64,000 bases of DNA from contig CM040443.1 of NCBI GenBank assembly GCA_022749755.1, positions 11,071,744 to 11,135,743 on the forward strand, read 5' to 3'. Below, in pieces: positions 33,956 to 46,105 of the stretch; position 1 is the first letter of the stretch; each line of letters opens with the position of its first letter. The DNA is from Azadirachta indica. Lineage: Eukaryota; Streptophyta; Magnoliopsida; Sapindales; Meliaceae. The position numbers and the translations under genes are program-made. The notes under the pieces were generated by a model. The model searched no databases. It worked only from the letters and a program-made list of their open reading frames with translations, and was not told the DNA's origin.

Positions 33956-36133
33956 TAATTTAGGAAAAATGACATATTCCTCTAAAATTCGCACTAATAA
34001 ATAAATGTCCTCAAATATTTGACAAAAAAAAGATATTCTTTAATAACCCTCAACTTTTATTTTTTTGCTTTTATTTGACTAATTAATTTATTATTATTTA
34101 CGTCCCTCATTTTTTACATAATAATAATTTGGTATATATTTTATTTTCTTATAACACTTTAATTCTTATTTTAATATTTTTTACAATATAATTTTTTTTA
34201 AATATACCAATTTAATTTATATTTAATATTTTTTTACAATATACTCAAAATTAAATATATTTTTAATTTATTATTTCAATAGAAATTTTGAAAAATAAAA
34301 TATTATTAAAAAATTTAAACAATGAGTTAGATTAAATTTATATTAAAATATTTTAAACTCATGTTAAAATATTTATATGATTTTTTTTCTGTAATGAATT
34401 TGATATTTAATTGTTAAAAGGATTTTAAAATATATTTTAACATTTTATTCTTATATTAATATTTTTATTTAAAAGATTATATTAAATTTATTATATTTTC
34501 TTGAGAAAAATTATGAAAATATAAAAAAAAGAAAAAATTTAGTATCATTTGTTAATAGAATTAATAATTAAATATATTTTATATTCTTATTAACCAATAT
34601 AATTTAATTTTAATTAAAAAAAAGAAAAAGAAGAAAATTTTTGATTAATTTTATTTGTAATATATATATAACATGTATTTATTGTTTATATTTTTTTATA
34701 TTTTTAAATAAATATAATAAATTTAGCATAATATTTTAAATAAATATATTACATGTAAAAATAAAACGTTAAAAAATATTTTAATTAAATTTTTTAATAA
34801 TTAAATATTTATTATTATAAAAGTGAAAGTAAAAGATTAGAAATATTTTAACATATGAGTATAACTTATCTCATTATTTAAATTTTTTTAATAATTGTAT
34901 TTTTTAAAATTTTTTATTAGAATAACAAATTAAAAAATTTATTTATTTTTTAATATATTGTAAAAAAACATTAAAAATATATAAAAATATAAATAAAGTT
35001 ATAAACAATAAATACATGTTATATATATTATAAATAAAAATAATCAAAAATTTTTACATTTTTATTAAAAATAAATTATATTGGTTAATAAGAATATAAA
35101 ATATATTTAATTATTAATTCTATCAACAAATGATACTAAATTTTTTTTTATTTCTTTTATATTTTCATAATTTTCTTAAGAAAAATATAATAAATTTAAT
35201 ATAATATTTTAAATAAAAATATTATTATAAGAATAAAACGTTAAAATATGTTTCAAAATTTTTTTTAATAATTAAATAAAAATATTATTATAAAAATAAA
35301 ATTATGTTAAATTTATTATATTTTTTAAAAAATATATAAAAATATAAATAAATATATAAACAATAAATACATGTTATATATATATATATATTATAAATAA
35401 AAATAATCAAAAAAAAATTTCTTTTTTTTCTATTTTTTTAATTAAAATTAAATTATATTGGTTAATAAGAATATAAAATATTTTTAATTACTAATTCTAT
35501 TAACAAATGATACTAAATTTTTCTTTTTTTTTACTTTTTTATTTATATTTCATAATTTTTCTCAAGAAAATATAATAAATTTCATATAATCTTTTAAATA
35601 AAAATATTAATATAAGAATAAAATGTTTAAAATATATTTTAAAATTTTTTTAACAATTAAATATCAAATTTATTATAGAAAAAAGAAAAAAACGATATAA
35701 ATATTTTAACATGAGTTTAAAATATTTTAAAATGAATTTAATCTAACTTATTGTTTAAATTTTTTTAATAATATTTTATTTTTTAAATTTTCTATTGAAA
35801 TAAAAAATTAAAAATATATTTAATATTGAGTATATTATAAAAAAATATTAAATATGGAACAAATTATTATATTTAAAAAATTATATTATAAAAAATATTA
35901 AAACAGGGAGTAAAGTGTTCTAATAAAATAAAATATATATCAAATTATTATTATGTAAAAGATGAGAAATATAAATGATAATAAACTAATTGGTCGACTA
36001 ACGAAAATAAAAGTTTACGGGGTATCTGTCTATTTATCCAAACGTCAGGAAGCATTTATCTTTTTTCAAATATCAGGAAGTATTCGTCTATTAAGCCAAA
36101 AGTTGGGGGGAATATGTCATTTTTCCTTAATTT
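33956..36133. mobile_element. 2.2-kb AT-rich long-inverted-repeat (foldback) element
   Basis: Reading inward from 33962 on the plus strand and from 36127 on the minus strand gives nearly the same sequence. Both begin AGGAAAAATGACATATTCC, and the match continues with moderate gaps for about 750-800 bases per arm (33962 to about 34730; about 35300 to 36127). Many stretches are nearly identical, for example TTTACATAATAATAATTTG and TTAGTATCATTTGTTAATAG. A further partial copy of the right arm in the same orientation lies at about 34990-35260. TAATTT flanks both ends (33956-33961 and 36128-36133), a possible target duplication. Base composition is around 85-90% A+T and there is no transposase frame. 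It is best read as a non-autonomous long-TIR DNA element, probably Mutator-like by analogy with 17688-18417. Confidence 0.75.
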
Positions 36134-36632
36134 TATTTGTAGTTAAGGTGAAAATAACAAAACCATCCCAAAATGATGATTTATTTTTATCATATTAAAA
36201 AATTAATTAAGAAAAATGTATTCAAATATTAAATTGAACAAGTTTTCAGAGACTATATGATCTAATATCAATTAGCCCTTTTGGTATTGGAAATGTTAAT
36301 ATTGCAAGCTTAATTTTCGACAAATAAAGGAGAAAATATGATAATGCTTTGTACCATGATTAGTTCGGTAGTACGGTGTCGTTCACAGAGTTGGGAAGTA
36401 CACTGTAAACGCACCTTTCTTTTTCTTTATCCACGCCGCTAGGTCATGCAAAAATATAAATAAGACCTTCTTAATTGAGGTGTCGCTCTTTAATGTGTGT
36501 CTACAATTGTCTTTTCGGTTAACGTTTACAAAGCGAGCGCCCGCCACGTTAACATGGATGGCGCCCTTATCATTCTGCGATACCCCAAAAAAAAAAATCT
36601 CGTTAACTGAATGGACAATAGCAACCAAGGGA
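36134..36632. other. 5' flank of the DUF493 gene
   Basis: No gene seen. GC content rises from about 36360 toward the promoter (GCGAGCGCCCGCCACG near 36530-36547), ending at a TATA box. Confidence 0.5.
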
Positions 36633-36640
36633 TATAAATA
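36633..36640 (+). promoter_or_regulatory. TATA box of the DUF493 gene
   Basis: TATAAATA, 46 bases before the ATG at 36686. This predicts a leader of only about 20 bases. Confidence 0.6.
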
Positions 36641-36685
36641 CTTTGAACGAACAACATTCAGAAAATTTATCATTCACCGAGGAAA

Positions 36686-39600
36686 ATGGCGTGCAGGACT
36701 GTGTTGCGTTGCGTATTTTTAACAGAACCATGTAGACCTTTGCATCAGAACCGAGCTCTCTTTTCTCTTCCATTAACCACCGTTGGATCTTCTTCCTCTG
36801 CTAGCTTGATTTGCCGAAATTGTGGAACAATTAGGACTCGGAGCTTTCACTCTGCAAGACGAATTCATCTTAATTGCTCGCATAACGAAAGCCAATCATC
36901 ATCAGATGACGACGGTGAGCAAGGTCGGCCTCAAGAAGCGGTTCTTAAAGCCATTTCAGGTTCGTCTCTAGCCGTTCTGTTTAATTATTGTTATTATCAG
37001 CTAATTAGTAACTTAGGAGGTGGTTGCTTTGAGCGGAAAGCATTGTCAAGGTCTAGGATACAAATTTGAGTTGTTAGATATAATTTGATTCCGATCTCGT
37101 AAAAAACAGTTGAAATAATTCCTAATTATTTTTAAAGTTTTAAACTAGTTTTCAGGATTATCTAGAACTACTGTTGAAAACTCGCAATCACATATGTTTT
37201 TAATATCTGTTGTATCCCTTGGAATAGAAACAACTATATGTAGGGAGAGTGCATATCAAACAGACTCTTCATTTATTAGTTGATGATGAATGGCTCATTG
37301 AATAGGAATATATTGTTTTTATTCTTTTAATAAATGAGATATACATGTTATTTACTGATTTGGAGTTGATATTGGATCTAGAGGTATCAAAGGCTGAAGG
37401 GAGGGTAGGACAGACCACAAATGTGGTAATAGGAGGTACTGTAGCTGATGATTCTACTAATGAGTGGCTTGCGCTGGATCAGAAGGTACAATACTTATTG
37501 TTCGTTGTTTCCTAACAGTTTAAATTAAAAGCCTTTCAGGTGTTTCACCTGACCTGGGTTGCAGGATCTATTATCCTCTTCGATTGCTCTACCAATATTA
37601 TCTTGTCATGATGGTGGTATTTGTTATGCCAGGTTAACTCGTACCCAACCGTTAGAGGGTTTACAGCAATTGGAACCGGCGGTGATGACTTTGTGCAAGC
37701 TATGGTTGTTGCTGTTGAATCTGTAATTCGGAAGCCTATCCCTGAGGTATTGTCGCCAATTTGCAAGCAATTAATTGATGAACTAATATGTGAAAGATAA
37801 ACTTTGAGGTCACAGTTTAGTGATAGGATTGGGGGTTCTACATGGTTACTCTGTTCCTATAATTCTATAGATTTGTTTGATTGTTATTTTTCTCTTGCAT
37901 ATTGAATCTTAATGGAATTTCTTTTCTTAAGTGATAGAATTTGATGTTTTACATGGTCACTCTATTCTTATATTCTAAATATTTGTTTGATTGTTTTTCT
38001 TTCTTTTGCATAGAGAATCTTAAAAGAGTTTTTTTTAAGTAAATGGTTAGGAACTAGAAGGTATAATGTTTTTGCATAATTTGTACATTAGTGCAGTGTA
38101 TCATGGAATGGACCGTTGGTCTTAGATACAATATAATTTAAAGGGTTTTGTCAAACTCAAACAACATATTTAGGGGGACAGAAGTTAGACAGTAAACAAG
38201 GGAAGACAAAGAATGGATTTGCTTTATAATGGTGCGAATAACTAAAATACCTTCTATTCATTACTTAGGATGATATCTGAAAGAAATGAAAATTGTACAA
38301 GTAGAATTAACTTAGGCCAGCTTATGCAGAGTTCTTCAAAATTTGATGTTGTGGGCTATTCGGAAAGTTGTTTTAGTTAGGAGTTCTGAATTGATTTGTT
38401 ATACTTGTGGTGGAGCTTCTACAAGTATGAGAACAGTTAATGATGAAACTTCAACCAGATAACCTACAAACAACAATATTGGTTTGCTACAGCCACTAGG
38501 GTCCTTTTTCTGCTATAGAAAAGCCTTAATCACTTAATCCAAAGATAGTTGATGGGAACACTTAATGACAAAAGAGCTCTACACAGATAGCCTTCATCCA
38601 ACTATATTGGTTTGCTACTACATGCATGGAAAAAGAGATTGCTGCTATTCTAGGCAGTTAAGACTAGGGTGGCCAATTTTTCAGTTCGATCCCGATTTAT
38701 AAAAAGCCTGGCCCCAGAACCAGAAAAATTTATTTAAACCTGGCCCAGGCCCAGGCCTGGGTTAAATGTCGTTTGGGCCGGGCTTTAAATCCAGGCTTTG
38801 ATGCTCCAATTTAAATTTTTGGATTTGGGCCAGTTTTCACAAACCCTGCCCGAATCCTTCTAAGTTTATAATTATCCGAGCCAAATTTTCGGGTGCCCAG
38901 CCCAGCTTTGTCTGACTCATACCGTCTTTTAAAAATAAAAGCTTGGGCCTGGCTTGAAATATATTTAGGGCCAGGTTTTTTGGGCTTTATCTGGGCCTGG
39001 CTTTTTTTCCAGCCTAGTTAAGACAATAAAAATGGTCACTTACATGATCGCATATGTGAAATCATTGGATATCCCATCATAACAACTATGTTTTACATCA
39101 AAATAAGACTAAACCAATTGTGCTGAAGGAAGAAATTGTTGTCATTTGATGGATGGTTTGAGGAATATAGGTTTAGACTGCAATGCAGATAACTCAAGAG
39201 TAGTTGTGTCTAGATGATGAGAGAATGTCAGTGAAAATGGATTTTGGAAAAGCATATGATGGGTCAGCATTCTTTAATTACTTTTAAGGTTGAAAATCCA
39301 TGCCATAGGTTTACCATTCTTTGCTATTACACCTTGTTCTGCATGCAAGGCTATTTTTCTGTCGTCAACCTGGTTACAAGTTAACCATCATTTTGAGCAA
39401 TAGGCTTTGATTTGTGACTGAAACATGTGTGGATAGTATGAACTTTTGGTCTCTTGGCTGGTGAGTATGTAGCTCCTATTGCCAAGATGATTGACTTGTG
39501 TTCTAGAGCTATTTGTGATTGTTTTACTCTCAAAGGTTGTGACTGAAAAATGGAAAGTTGCATCACATAGATGCTGGTGGACTTTGAAGAGTACAATTTG

Positions 39601-39948
39601 TATCTTTTATTTGTATTCCGACTGAAAACTGGAATGAAAACTAAATTTTTATTATATTATGCTTTATAATAGGGTCGTGTGAAGCAGAAATTATCATCAC
39701 GGGGCAAATATGTATCTGTTAACATTGGTCCTATTCAAGTCAGCTCCAGTGAGCAGGTCTGTTTTCTCTCTAGCTCTCTTTCTCTCCCAAACATGTACTT
39801 GTACTCAGGGCTATGCATATGTTCCATATCTATATTACAACTTTTAAGAAATATTTGAAGTAGGCTGACACCAAAGATAACAATTTTCCAGGTCCAAGCA
39901 GTATACAATGCCATGAGGAGAGATGAAAGAATGAAATACTTTCTGTAG
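36686..39948 (+). CDS. plastid-targeted DUF493 (YbeD-like) protein, five exons
   Basis: Exons 36686-36959, 37382-37485, 37633-37746, 39673-39756 and 39892-39948 join in phase to 210 aa. Residues 1 to about 65 are Ser/Arg-rich with few acids, a plausible chloroplast (or dual) transit peptide. An acidic linker follows (ESQSSSDDDGEQGRPQE), then TTNVVIGGTVADDSTNEWLA. The C-terminal DUF493 domain (about 127-210) reads NSYPTVRGFTAIGTGGDDF through KYVSVNIGPIQVSSSEQVQA to the end MRRDERMKYFL. Bacterial YbeD has a ferredoxin-like fold resembling ACT regulatory domains; a ligand-sensing role is only suggested by that. The 18-residue last exon keeps the family's conserved terminal VYNAMRRDERMKYFL block. 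Intron 3 is large (1.9 kb) and carries both a transposon insertion and a 111-bp tandem duplication. Confidence 0.9.
37820..38041. repeat. about 111-bp diverged tandem duplication in DUF493 intron 3
   Basis: 37820-37930 and 37931-38041 align end to end: GTGATAG, then ACATGGT.ACTCT, ATTTGTTTGATTGTT and TTGCATA.(A/T)GAATCTTA appear in the same order in both copies, with perhaps one base in six changed. Confidence 0.75.
38657..39024. mobile_element. 352-bp hAT-like non-autonomous element in DUF493 intron 3, with 8-bp target duplication
   Basis: GTTAAGAC occurs at 38657-38664 and again at 39017-39024. The enclosed 38665-39016 begins TAGGGTGG and, read from the other end, begins TAGGCTGG, giving short inverted ends. 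Its body is rich in GGCC/CCTGG motifs, unlike the AT-rich intron around it. An 8-bp duplication with TAGGG-type ends is characteristic of hAT elements. It has no coding capacity. It sits over 650 bases from both exons, so it is unlikely to disturb splicing. Confidence 0.8.
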
Positions 39949-41803
39949 TATGATTTTCATTCTTGTTTGTACAGGATGGTTATTGTCTATGATAGTATGA
40001 TCTTCTGTTTTCTTTTTCTGTCTCTGCTGCATTTTCTTCTCCTAGGAATTTTCTTTGATTAACCCATGACTTCGTTTTTTACCAAAGGAATCATGGTCAA
40101 AATTATTATTCTCTATTTGTAGAGATGCATGCATATGGTATGATTTGTTGACGAGAAGCTGGGATATAATTTAACTTTTTATTTGTAACTAATCTTCTTC
40201 GTTGTAAAATTTGAGTTATTAGTCTGGGCTACCACTATATTGAGCTTGTGAAATGAATTTTATTACATATTTCTTTTTATTTGATTCACTGTTTCGTCTT
40301 AGCAAAGCTCGAACAAGAACTTTAGTTATCTTGGCGTTTAGTATTATTAACGGACTATCCATTTGGCTTCGTGAGGTTGTTGTATCGGGCTAAAAGGTTC
40401 CGGTTCCGAAACAATGCTGCTGGTCCACGTCTATATTAGTAATGTTCAAGTTAACACGCATTGACGTGAGATATTATTGTCAGTTTTGTCTTGGAGCCTT
40501 AATTTAGAAAATAATATGTGGATGTTGATTGGATGAATGGTAGGCGTTGGAAAATTTTCTTGAGATACCGCTTGTACAAAATTCCAAATGCATAAATTAT
40601 GTACAGCCATCGTAGTCGGTTGTCGGCAGCCTTAACTACTACTAAGACGACTGATCTTATGGATGGAGTAGTTACATCCGGCCTGAGCTGAGCTGGACAT
40701 GCGTTGCATTATTATGCATCCCTTCATCTCTGGACCAATTTTTTAAAAGCCTAAAAGAATCTTGATGAAGGATTGACGTACGAGGGAATTCGAATTGTCG
40801 GAAAATGATGAAAGCCTAATAGAACTGTTCTGTTTTCTAATTTCAAGTGTGAAGTCACTGTACACATACTTCTTAATGACGGTACCGTACACCTAAGCAC
40901 GGTGGTAATGGTGGTCAAGTTTGATATAGCTTCTTGTAATTAAGAAATTATTTTCTATTGGACTATTATACCCTATGAAATGAAATGCGTCATAGGCTGA
41001 CTCCTGACCGGTCCTCGACGAAGCAAAAAGATTCCCAACTTTCCCAATATGTTTGTCAATTAATACCACACAAATCTCACGCAATATTGTAATGTATGCA
41101 ATGAACGTCCTCAAATGCACGGGCTGTCACCATCTTTGGTGACTTGGTACAAAGCGTCTGCCATTGAAATTAATAGAGAATTATTGTCATTTAAAAATTC
41201 ATATTTCTGCAACACAACCAAGACCAAATAGAAGAAATGTTCAGTATAGATCAATGATTGTAAAAAGTCAAATCTCCTGACAAAAATTGGACAGCAGACG
41301 ATTATGCTATAAGCCAAACTTCATCCATTCATTGCGTTAGTGAAAGTGTATTCTGACTCGGTCATAACTCACTAGATTATGAATAAAATTATACATATAA
41401 CCAAGTAATAATCCAACGAAATTTGAGGTTCAAGAGCATGAGACAGTGAAATTTGCCCGACCCAAATTTTGTGATTGTAATGCATGATTACGGTGTCAAA
41501 TGAAAAACTAACTATTTCACAGCTGATGTTGGGGGGACACTGCTGTCGTGACTTGTGAGCGTTACTCTCTTTGTCGTGGCTCTTTTGATGATTTCTCTAA
41601 TACCATGGTTTTGGTCCAACTGATCAACAGCAGCTAAATGTTAGCGTGACATAAGCTAGTCTTCATATCAACCTGATATATAGTTTTGTTATTGTTTCTT
41701 GACTTCCCCTGCTTGGTCCCGTCCTTTCATTTTATTTCTTCACTGACTTTTAGAATACAGGACCAGATTTCTCAGTCTCTCTGTAATTTAATACAAATAC
41801 ATC
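39949..41803. other. intergenic spacer
   Basis: Contains the 3' UTR of the DUF493 gene (perhaps to about 40250) and the promoter of the next gene. The 69-75 codon open frames at 40893-41317 (minus) are not protein-like. Confidence 0.5.
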
Positions 41804-43110
41804 ATGTTGGGAAACATGGAAGAGATCAAGGTTACTCTGCACCCACAAGCTAAGGTAATTTGCCTTTTTGTCTCTTTCTTCTCTGTTCATCTTTATTCAA
41901 CGTTGCTTCGAACATATATTCTAATTTAATTAACGAATTGTCAATGGGGGCAAAAATAGGCCTCCATAGAAAGCGAACTTGAAGAATCGTCTTTAGCTTC
42001 AGTACCAAGATCGCCTATTAACCACAGTAGCAGACCAACCAGCATGATCATTAAGGCAAGTTTGACTGCTTTCCCTCGCTGTATTGTATTTTTTCTGTAA
42101 GTAGCATACATAATTTGATTTTACTGTAACTTACAAAACAGAAAGCGCATACAGTGATTCCTGCTCACTTGGTAGCTGAGGCCATATCGACACTGCGTGG
42201 CCTTGACTTGAGATGGTCTGGCCCCATAACGCCAACCGAAATGCAATTTGTGGAGCAGTATGTTTTTGCCAAGTATCCGCAATATTGCAATGGTCTTGTT
42301 GAACAAGCAGACAGTTTTTATTTTGAAAATCTCTCCATCAATGAAGAATCATCATCAGAAGTTGTTTCTGATGAGAAACGAAAGTCTCCTAAGAGTACTG
42401 TTGGAAGTGGTAGAGACTCATCATCATCTCCATCTTCCATCAGCCTCAATGATCTTGACAAAACTCAACTTGAGCAGTCGAGATTGTTAGATATTCTCTC
42501 GAAGAAAACTTCTTTTCAAGGGAATTTCATTTCAATCCCAGAAATCCAGGCTCAAAACCGGGCATTAAAGCATTGTGGACTAAGTGAAGATGACTACCTG
42601 GTTCTTTTCATGCCTAACTATAAAGATGCTATGTTGATGATAGGAGAGAGCTACCCTTTCTTCAAAGGAAATTACTACTTGACTCTTATCTCTGAAGAAT
42701 CTGATTTCATCAAGGGATTTGCAACCCAAAAAGAAGCAAAGGCTATTTCAGCACCAGAAAGTTGGCTGGATTTGAGGATTAAGGGATCACAACTGAGTCA
42801 AAATTTCAGAAGGAAGTGCAAGCACACACCCAAGGGACTATTTTCATATCCAGTGATTGTGAATGACACCAGATATTCCATGCATTGGATTTCTGAAGCA
42901 CACAGGAATTCATGGCACGTTCTGCTTGATGCAACTGGTTTGGTCTTTGGGGAAGATCGGCTTGCTCTGGCTCTACATCGACCTGATTTTGTGTTGTGTA
43001 CACTTGATAACACTCATGCTCAGCCATCGAAGAAGATTACCTGCCTTCTGGTTAGGAGAAAATCATTTGATACAACATCATCTTCAATTGCAGCAAGCAG
43101 CATAGCATAG
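41804..43110 (+). CDS. molybdenum-cofactor-sulfurase-like protein (PLP-transferase fold, PLP lysine not conserved), three exons
   Basis: Exons 41804-41854, 41960-42055 and 42142-43110 give 371 aa. The second intron uses a GC donor (ATTAAG|GCAAGT) and a normal CAG acceptor, in phase. The N-terminus is short and variable; a Ser-rich acidic stretch spans about residues 115-155 (ESSSEVVSDEKRKSP, SSSSPSSISL). From about 180 the protein resembles the fold-type I domain of plant Moco-sulfurase-like proteins: DYLVLFMPNYKDAMLMIGES, SYPFFKGNYY, KGLFSYPVIVNDTRYSMHW, WHVLLDA (D312 is the PLP-ring aspartate position), HRPDFVLCTLDN. Where active sulfurases have Ser-Phe-Tyr-Lys, this protein has Thr-Leu-Asp-Asn (N339), so Schiff-base chemistry is unlikely. 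There is no MOSC domain. At 371 aa it is far shorter than the 800-residue Moco sulfurases. Function unknown. Confidence 0.85.
42056..42141 (+). other. GC-AG intron 2 of the sulfurase-like gene
   Basis: 86-base intron with donor AAG|GCAAGT and acceptor AAACAG|AAAGCG. GC donors of this exact context are the main non-GT class in plants. The only nearby GT (AAGGCAA|GTTTGA) would shift the frame by 7 bases. Confidence 0.75.
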
Positions 43111-44929
43111 CTTTATAAATATATAAACATATATATATTCCCATCATGCATAAGAAAGGATGCAGCATCATATTCATGCTGCAGATAAAAGGATTTGATC
43201 TCAATTTCCAAGCTGCTATAATACATGATAGTTTTGCATTTGGTCTTGCATTAAGAACCCATAAATAATTTCCTTTTTTAATCTCGACAGTATTTTTGAC
43301 TTGGAAAAATTAAGGGTAAATTTAATGTACTTAATGAACCTTAATCTCGGTCAACTATACGCAGTATTTAAATATAAACAATATGAAATATGTACTACTA
43401 TTCATGGATTGATTTGGTTGAATTTTGTTGAATACAATCAATCTAATAATAATATATTCTTAAAATAACACTGAGAAATCAGAGAACACAAATTGAATCA
43501 AACTAATTGGCCGGGAGGGGCTAGACTTAAACAGCCTTGTTAGTCATAACCTAAACTCGTCTCCCAAATTCTTAAGGCCAATTTTTAAGGAGTAATTGTG
43601 GCCCAAATATTACTATATATACGTCAAGGGAGCTGCCTTGACTTGAGCATTAGGCCTTCCTTTGATTTGAAGCCTCAAAAAAAAAAACTCGAGTTACTTT
43701 TCTTTTGCTTTCTCATTCTATTTACTCATTCTTTTAACGGAAGACTAAAGTAACAAGACTTAACAATCACCTTAATTTCTTAGCAATCAACAATTAATGA
43801 GTGACTTATCTTCCATTAATTCTGTAATTAAACGACAAGTCACCTATTATTTATGAAATAGAAAGACAAGTCGGTCCTTTATTTATTATCTTTCCTGCGA
43901 TATTGAGTGATATACATGTTGTTCATTCCCCTTCAATGTCTCTAAATTTCCAACCTGCTATGTGATCTATACATTTAATTAAATTAACACCGACATTTTG
44001 CAATAATATAAAATGGAAAACAAAAATGGGTAGGGAACATATAATATAGGCTTCTGAAAGCTCGGACCTTGACAAATTTGGACAAGGTTAAATGTCTAGG
44101 GCGGGACAGTGGCCTTTTTGTGGTAGGATACCCGACCTTTTGGCAGGACACTACCCTACAGATACTAGAGAGAGAGAGAGAGAGAGAGAGCAATGGAAAA
44201 CCAAAATTTTGGTGTCATGACATTTTCTCTTCTTGTGGTGCACTGATGAGAAAGCCGAAAGGTATGATATTAATTTCATCATATTGCATCAAGATAGAGA
44301 GCTGAAAATGACATGATGATAACTTTGTTCCAACCTCAACCATTAATTTTTAATTTGTATTCTCTCCGTGTTAAATTAATAGAAATTGACTGATGCTAAC
44401 TCGAAGTTCGAGAAACGCCATATAATGTTGGTTTTGGAGGTGGACAAAATACTCTTTAAAGTTAAAAAAAAAAAAAAAAAATCGGCCAATACTTCCACTA
44501 ACTTCAAATTTCGTTACTTTGATACGATAAATTATTGTCGATTTTATTCCTAATTTTTTTATAAAAACAATAAAATAAGACTTTTTTTTTATTAAATTTT
44601 AACATTTTAATTTATACCATTCACAACATACTAGTAACTAACTACTAAGTTAAAAACTTCTAATCAAATTTATTTTTTTAATAAAATTTATAAACAAAAA
44701 TATTATTATTCAAAAACATAATAACAATGAGTTGGAGCAAATCTGTGTATATTGAGATATTTTTTACTCTCTTTTTACTTTCTTAATAATAATATGATAT
44801 GTAATAATTAAAAATAAATAATAAAAATATGTTTAATATTTCATTTTTATATATTTATATATATAATGATATTATATTCATTATAATTTCTTAAAAAATT
44901 AGCAAACTTATAATTAATATAAATAAAAA
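43111..44929. other. 3' flank and spacer
   Basis: 3' UTR of the sulfurase-like gene, then AT-rich DNA with a (GA)n tract at 44167-44190 and an A run at 44464. From about 44700 the composition resembles the inverted-repeat families. No gene seen. Confidence 0.5.
44167..44190. repeat. (GA)12 microsatellite
   Basis: A perfect AG/GA dinucleotide run. Confidence 0.9.
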
Positions 44930-46105
44930 GAGGTTTTAACATATACATTTTCTGAGATTTCAGATTTTAACACTTAAATAAAAGGTTTAAAGAAAAGCAC
45001 ACTTATCTCCCCCGGACCATTATTTGACCATCCAATTTTATTTATATGATTATAATACCCTTAATTACTTAAAAATAAAGTATAAGAAATTCAATTTGTA
45101 TGTAATCAAAAATAATTTTAATTTATATTTATTTAAAAATTAGAAATTTAATTAATAACAATTTAATTTGCGATTTTAACACTTAGATGAAAATTTTAAG
45201 AAAAGACACATTTATCTCCTTTAAATCATCAATTGACCATGTATTTTCACTTAAAATAACTATAATACCCTTAATTGTTTCAAAATAAAGTTTAAAAAAC
45301 TCAATTTTAATTTATTTGATGTTCAAATAATTAAAATAATTAAAATTTTGATTAATGACAATTATAATTTATATTTATTTAATATTTATTTAATGATATT
45401 TAAAATTAGCAATTTAGTCATGTTGATATTTTTTCTAATTTTTCGTTATTGCATAGTTCCATCAAATTTTTTGTGTAAATCCAAAAGTTTACATTTGCTT
45501 TACGAGTCATAAGATTGATATTGAAATGTAAATTTAATATGAATGTGTATGACATAAATCTTGTATTAAAGTGTTTTTTTTATAAGAAGAGTGAGATTGA
45601 TAAGCGTATGAAATTGTTTAGTGAAATAAAAAAATATAGTTTATTGTTGGAGAATTTATAAAAGAGGGGAGTAAGAAAGGCGGCGGCTTTGTATATTAGG
45701 ATTTGAGATTTGGATAAATATGATATATGAATAAAAATTAAATTCCTATTTTGAGTAAATATTAAATAAATGTAAACTAAAATTATCAAGTTAAATTATC
45801 ATTAATTAAATTCTTAATTTCAATAAATATTAAATACACGTAAACTAAAATTGTTAAATTAAATTGTCATTAATTAAATTTCTAATTTTTAAATAAATAT
45901 AAATTAAAATTATTTTTGATTACATACAAATTGAATTTCTTATACTTTACTTTTAACCAATTAAGGGTATTATAGCTATATAAATAAAATTGGATGGTCA
46001 ACTAATGGTTCAGAGGAGATAAGTGTGCCTTTTCTTAAATCTTTTATCTAATTGTTAAGATCTGAAACCTTAAGGGAGGTATGTGTTAAAACTCCTAAAT
46101 AAAAA
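44921..46105. mobile_element. 1.17-kb long-inverted-repeat element with 9-bp target duplication (MULE-like)
   Basis: AAATAAAAA stands at 44921-44929 and again at 46097-46105. The enclosed 44930-46096 has ends GAGGTTTTAACATATAC (left) and AGGAGTTTTAACACATACC (read from the right). The inverted arms match closely, for example CACACTTATCTCC, GACCATCCAATTTTATTTAT and ATAATACCCTTAATT, and a run from AAGTATAAGAAATTC to AGAAATTTAATTAAT that is nearly identical over about 90 bases. The left arm is itself duplicated in tandem: about 44955-45165 and 45170-45390. No transposase frame is present; the longest open frame (69 codons) is AT-biased noise. The 9-bp duplication points to the Mutator superfamily. 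Confidence 0.82.

Noticed and set aside
42798..43027. Minus-strand open frames of 71-73 codons
   Set aside because: Antisense shadows of the third exon of the sulfurase-like gene.
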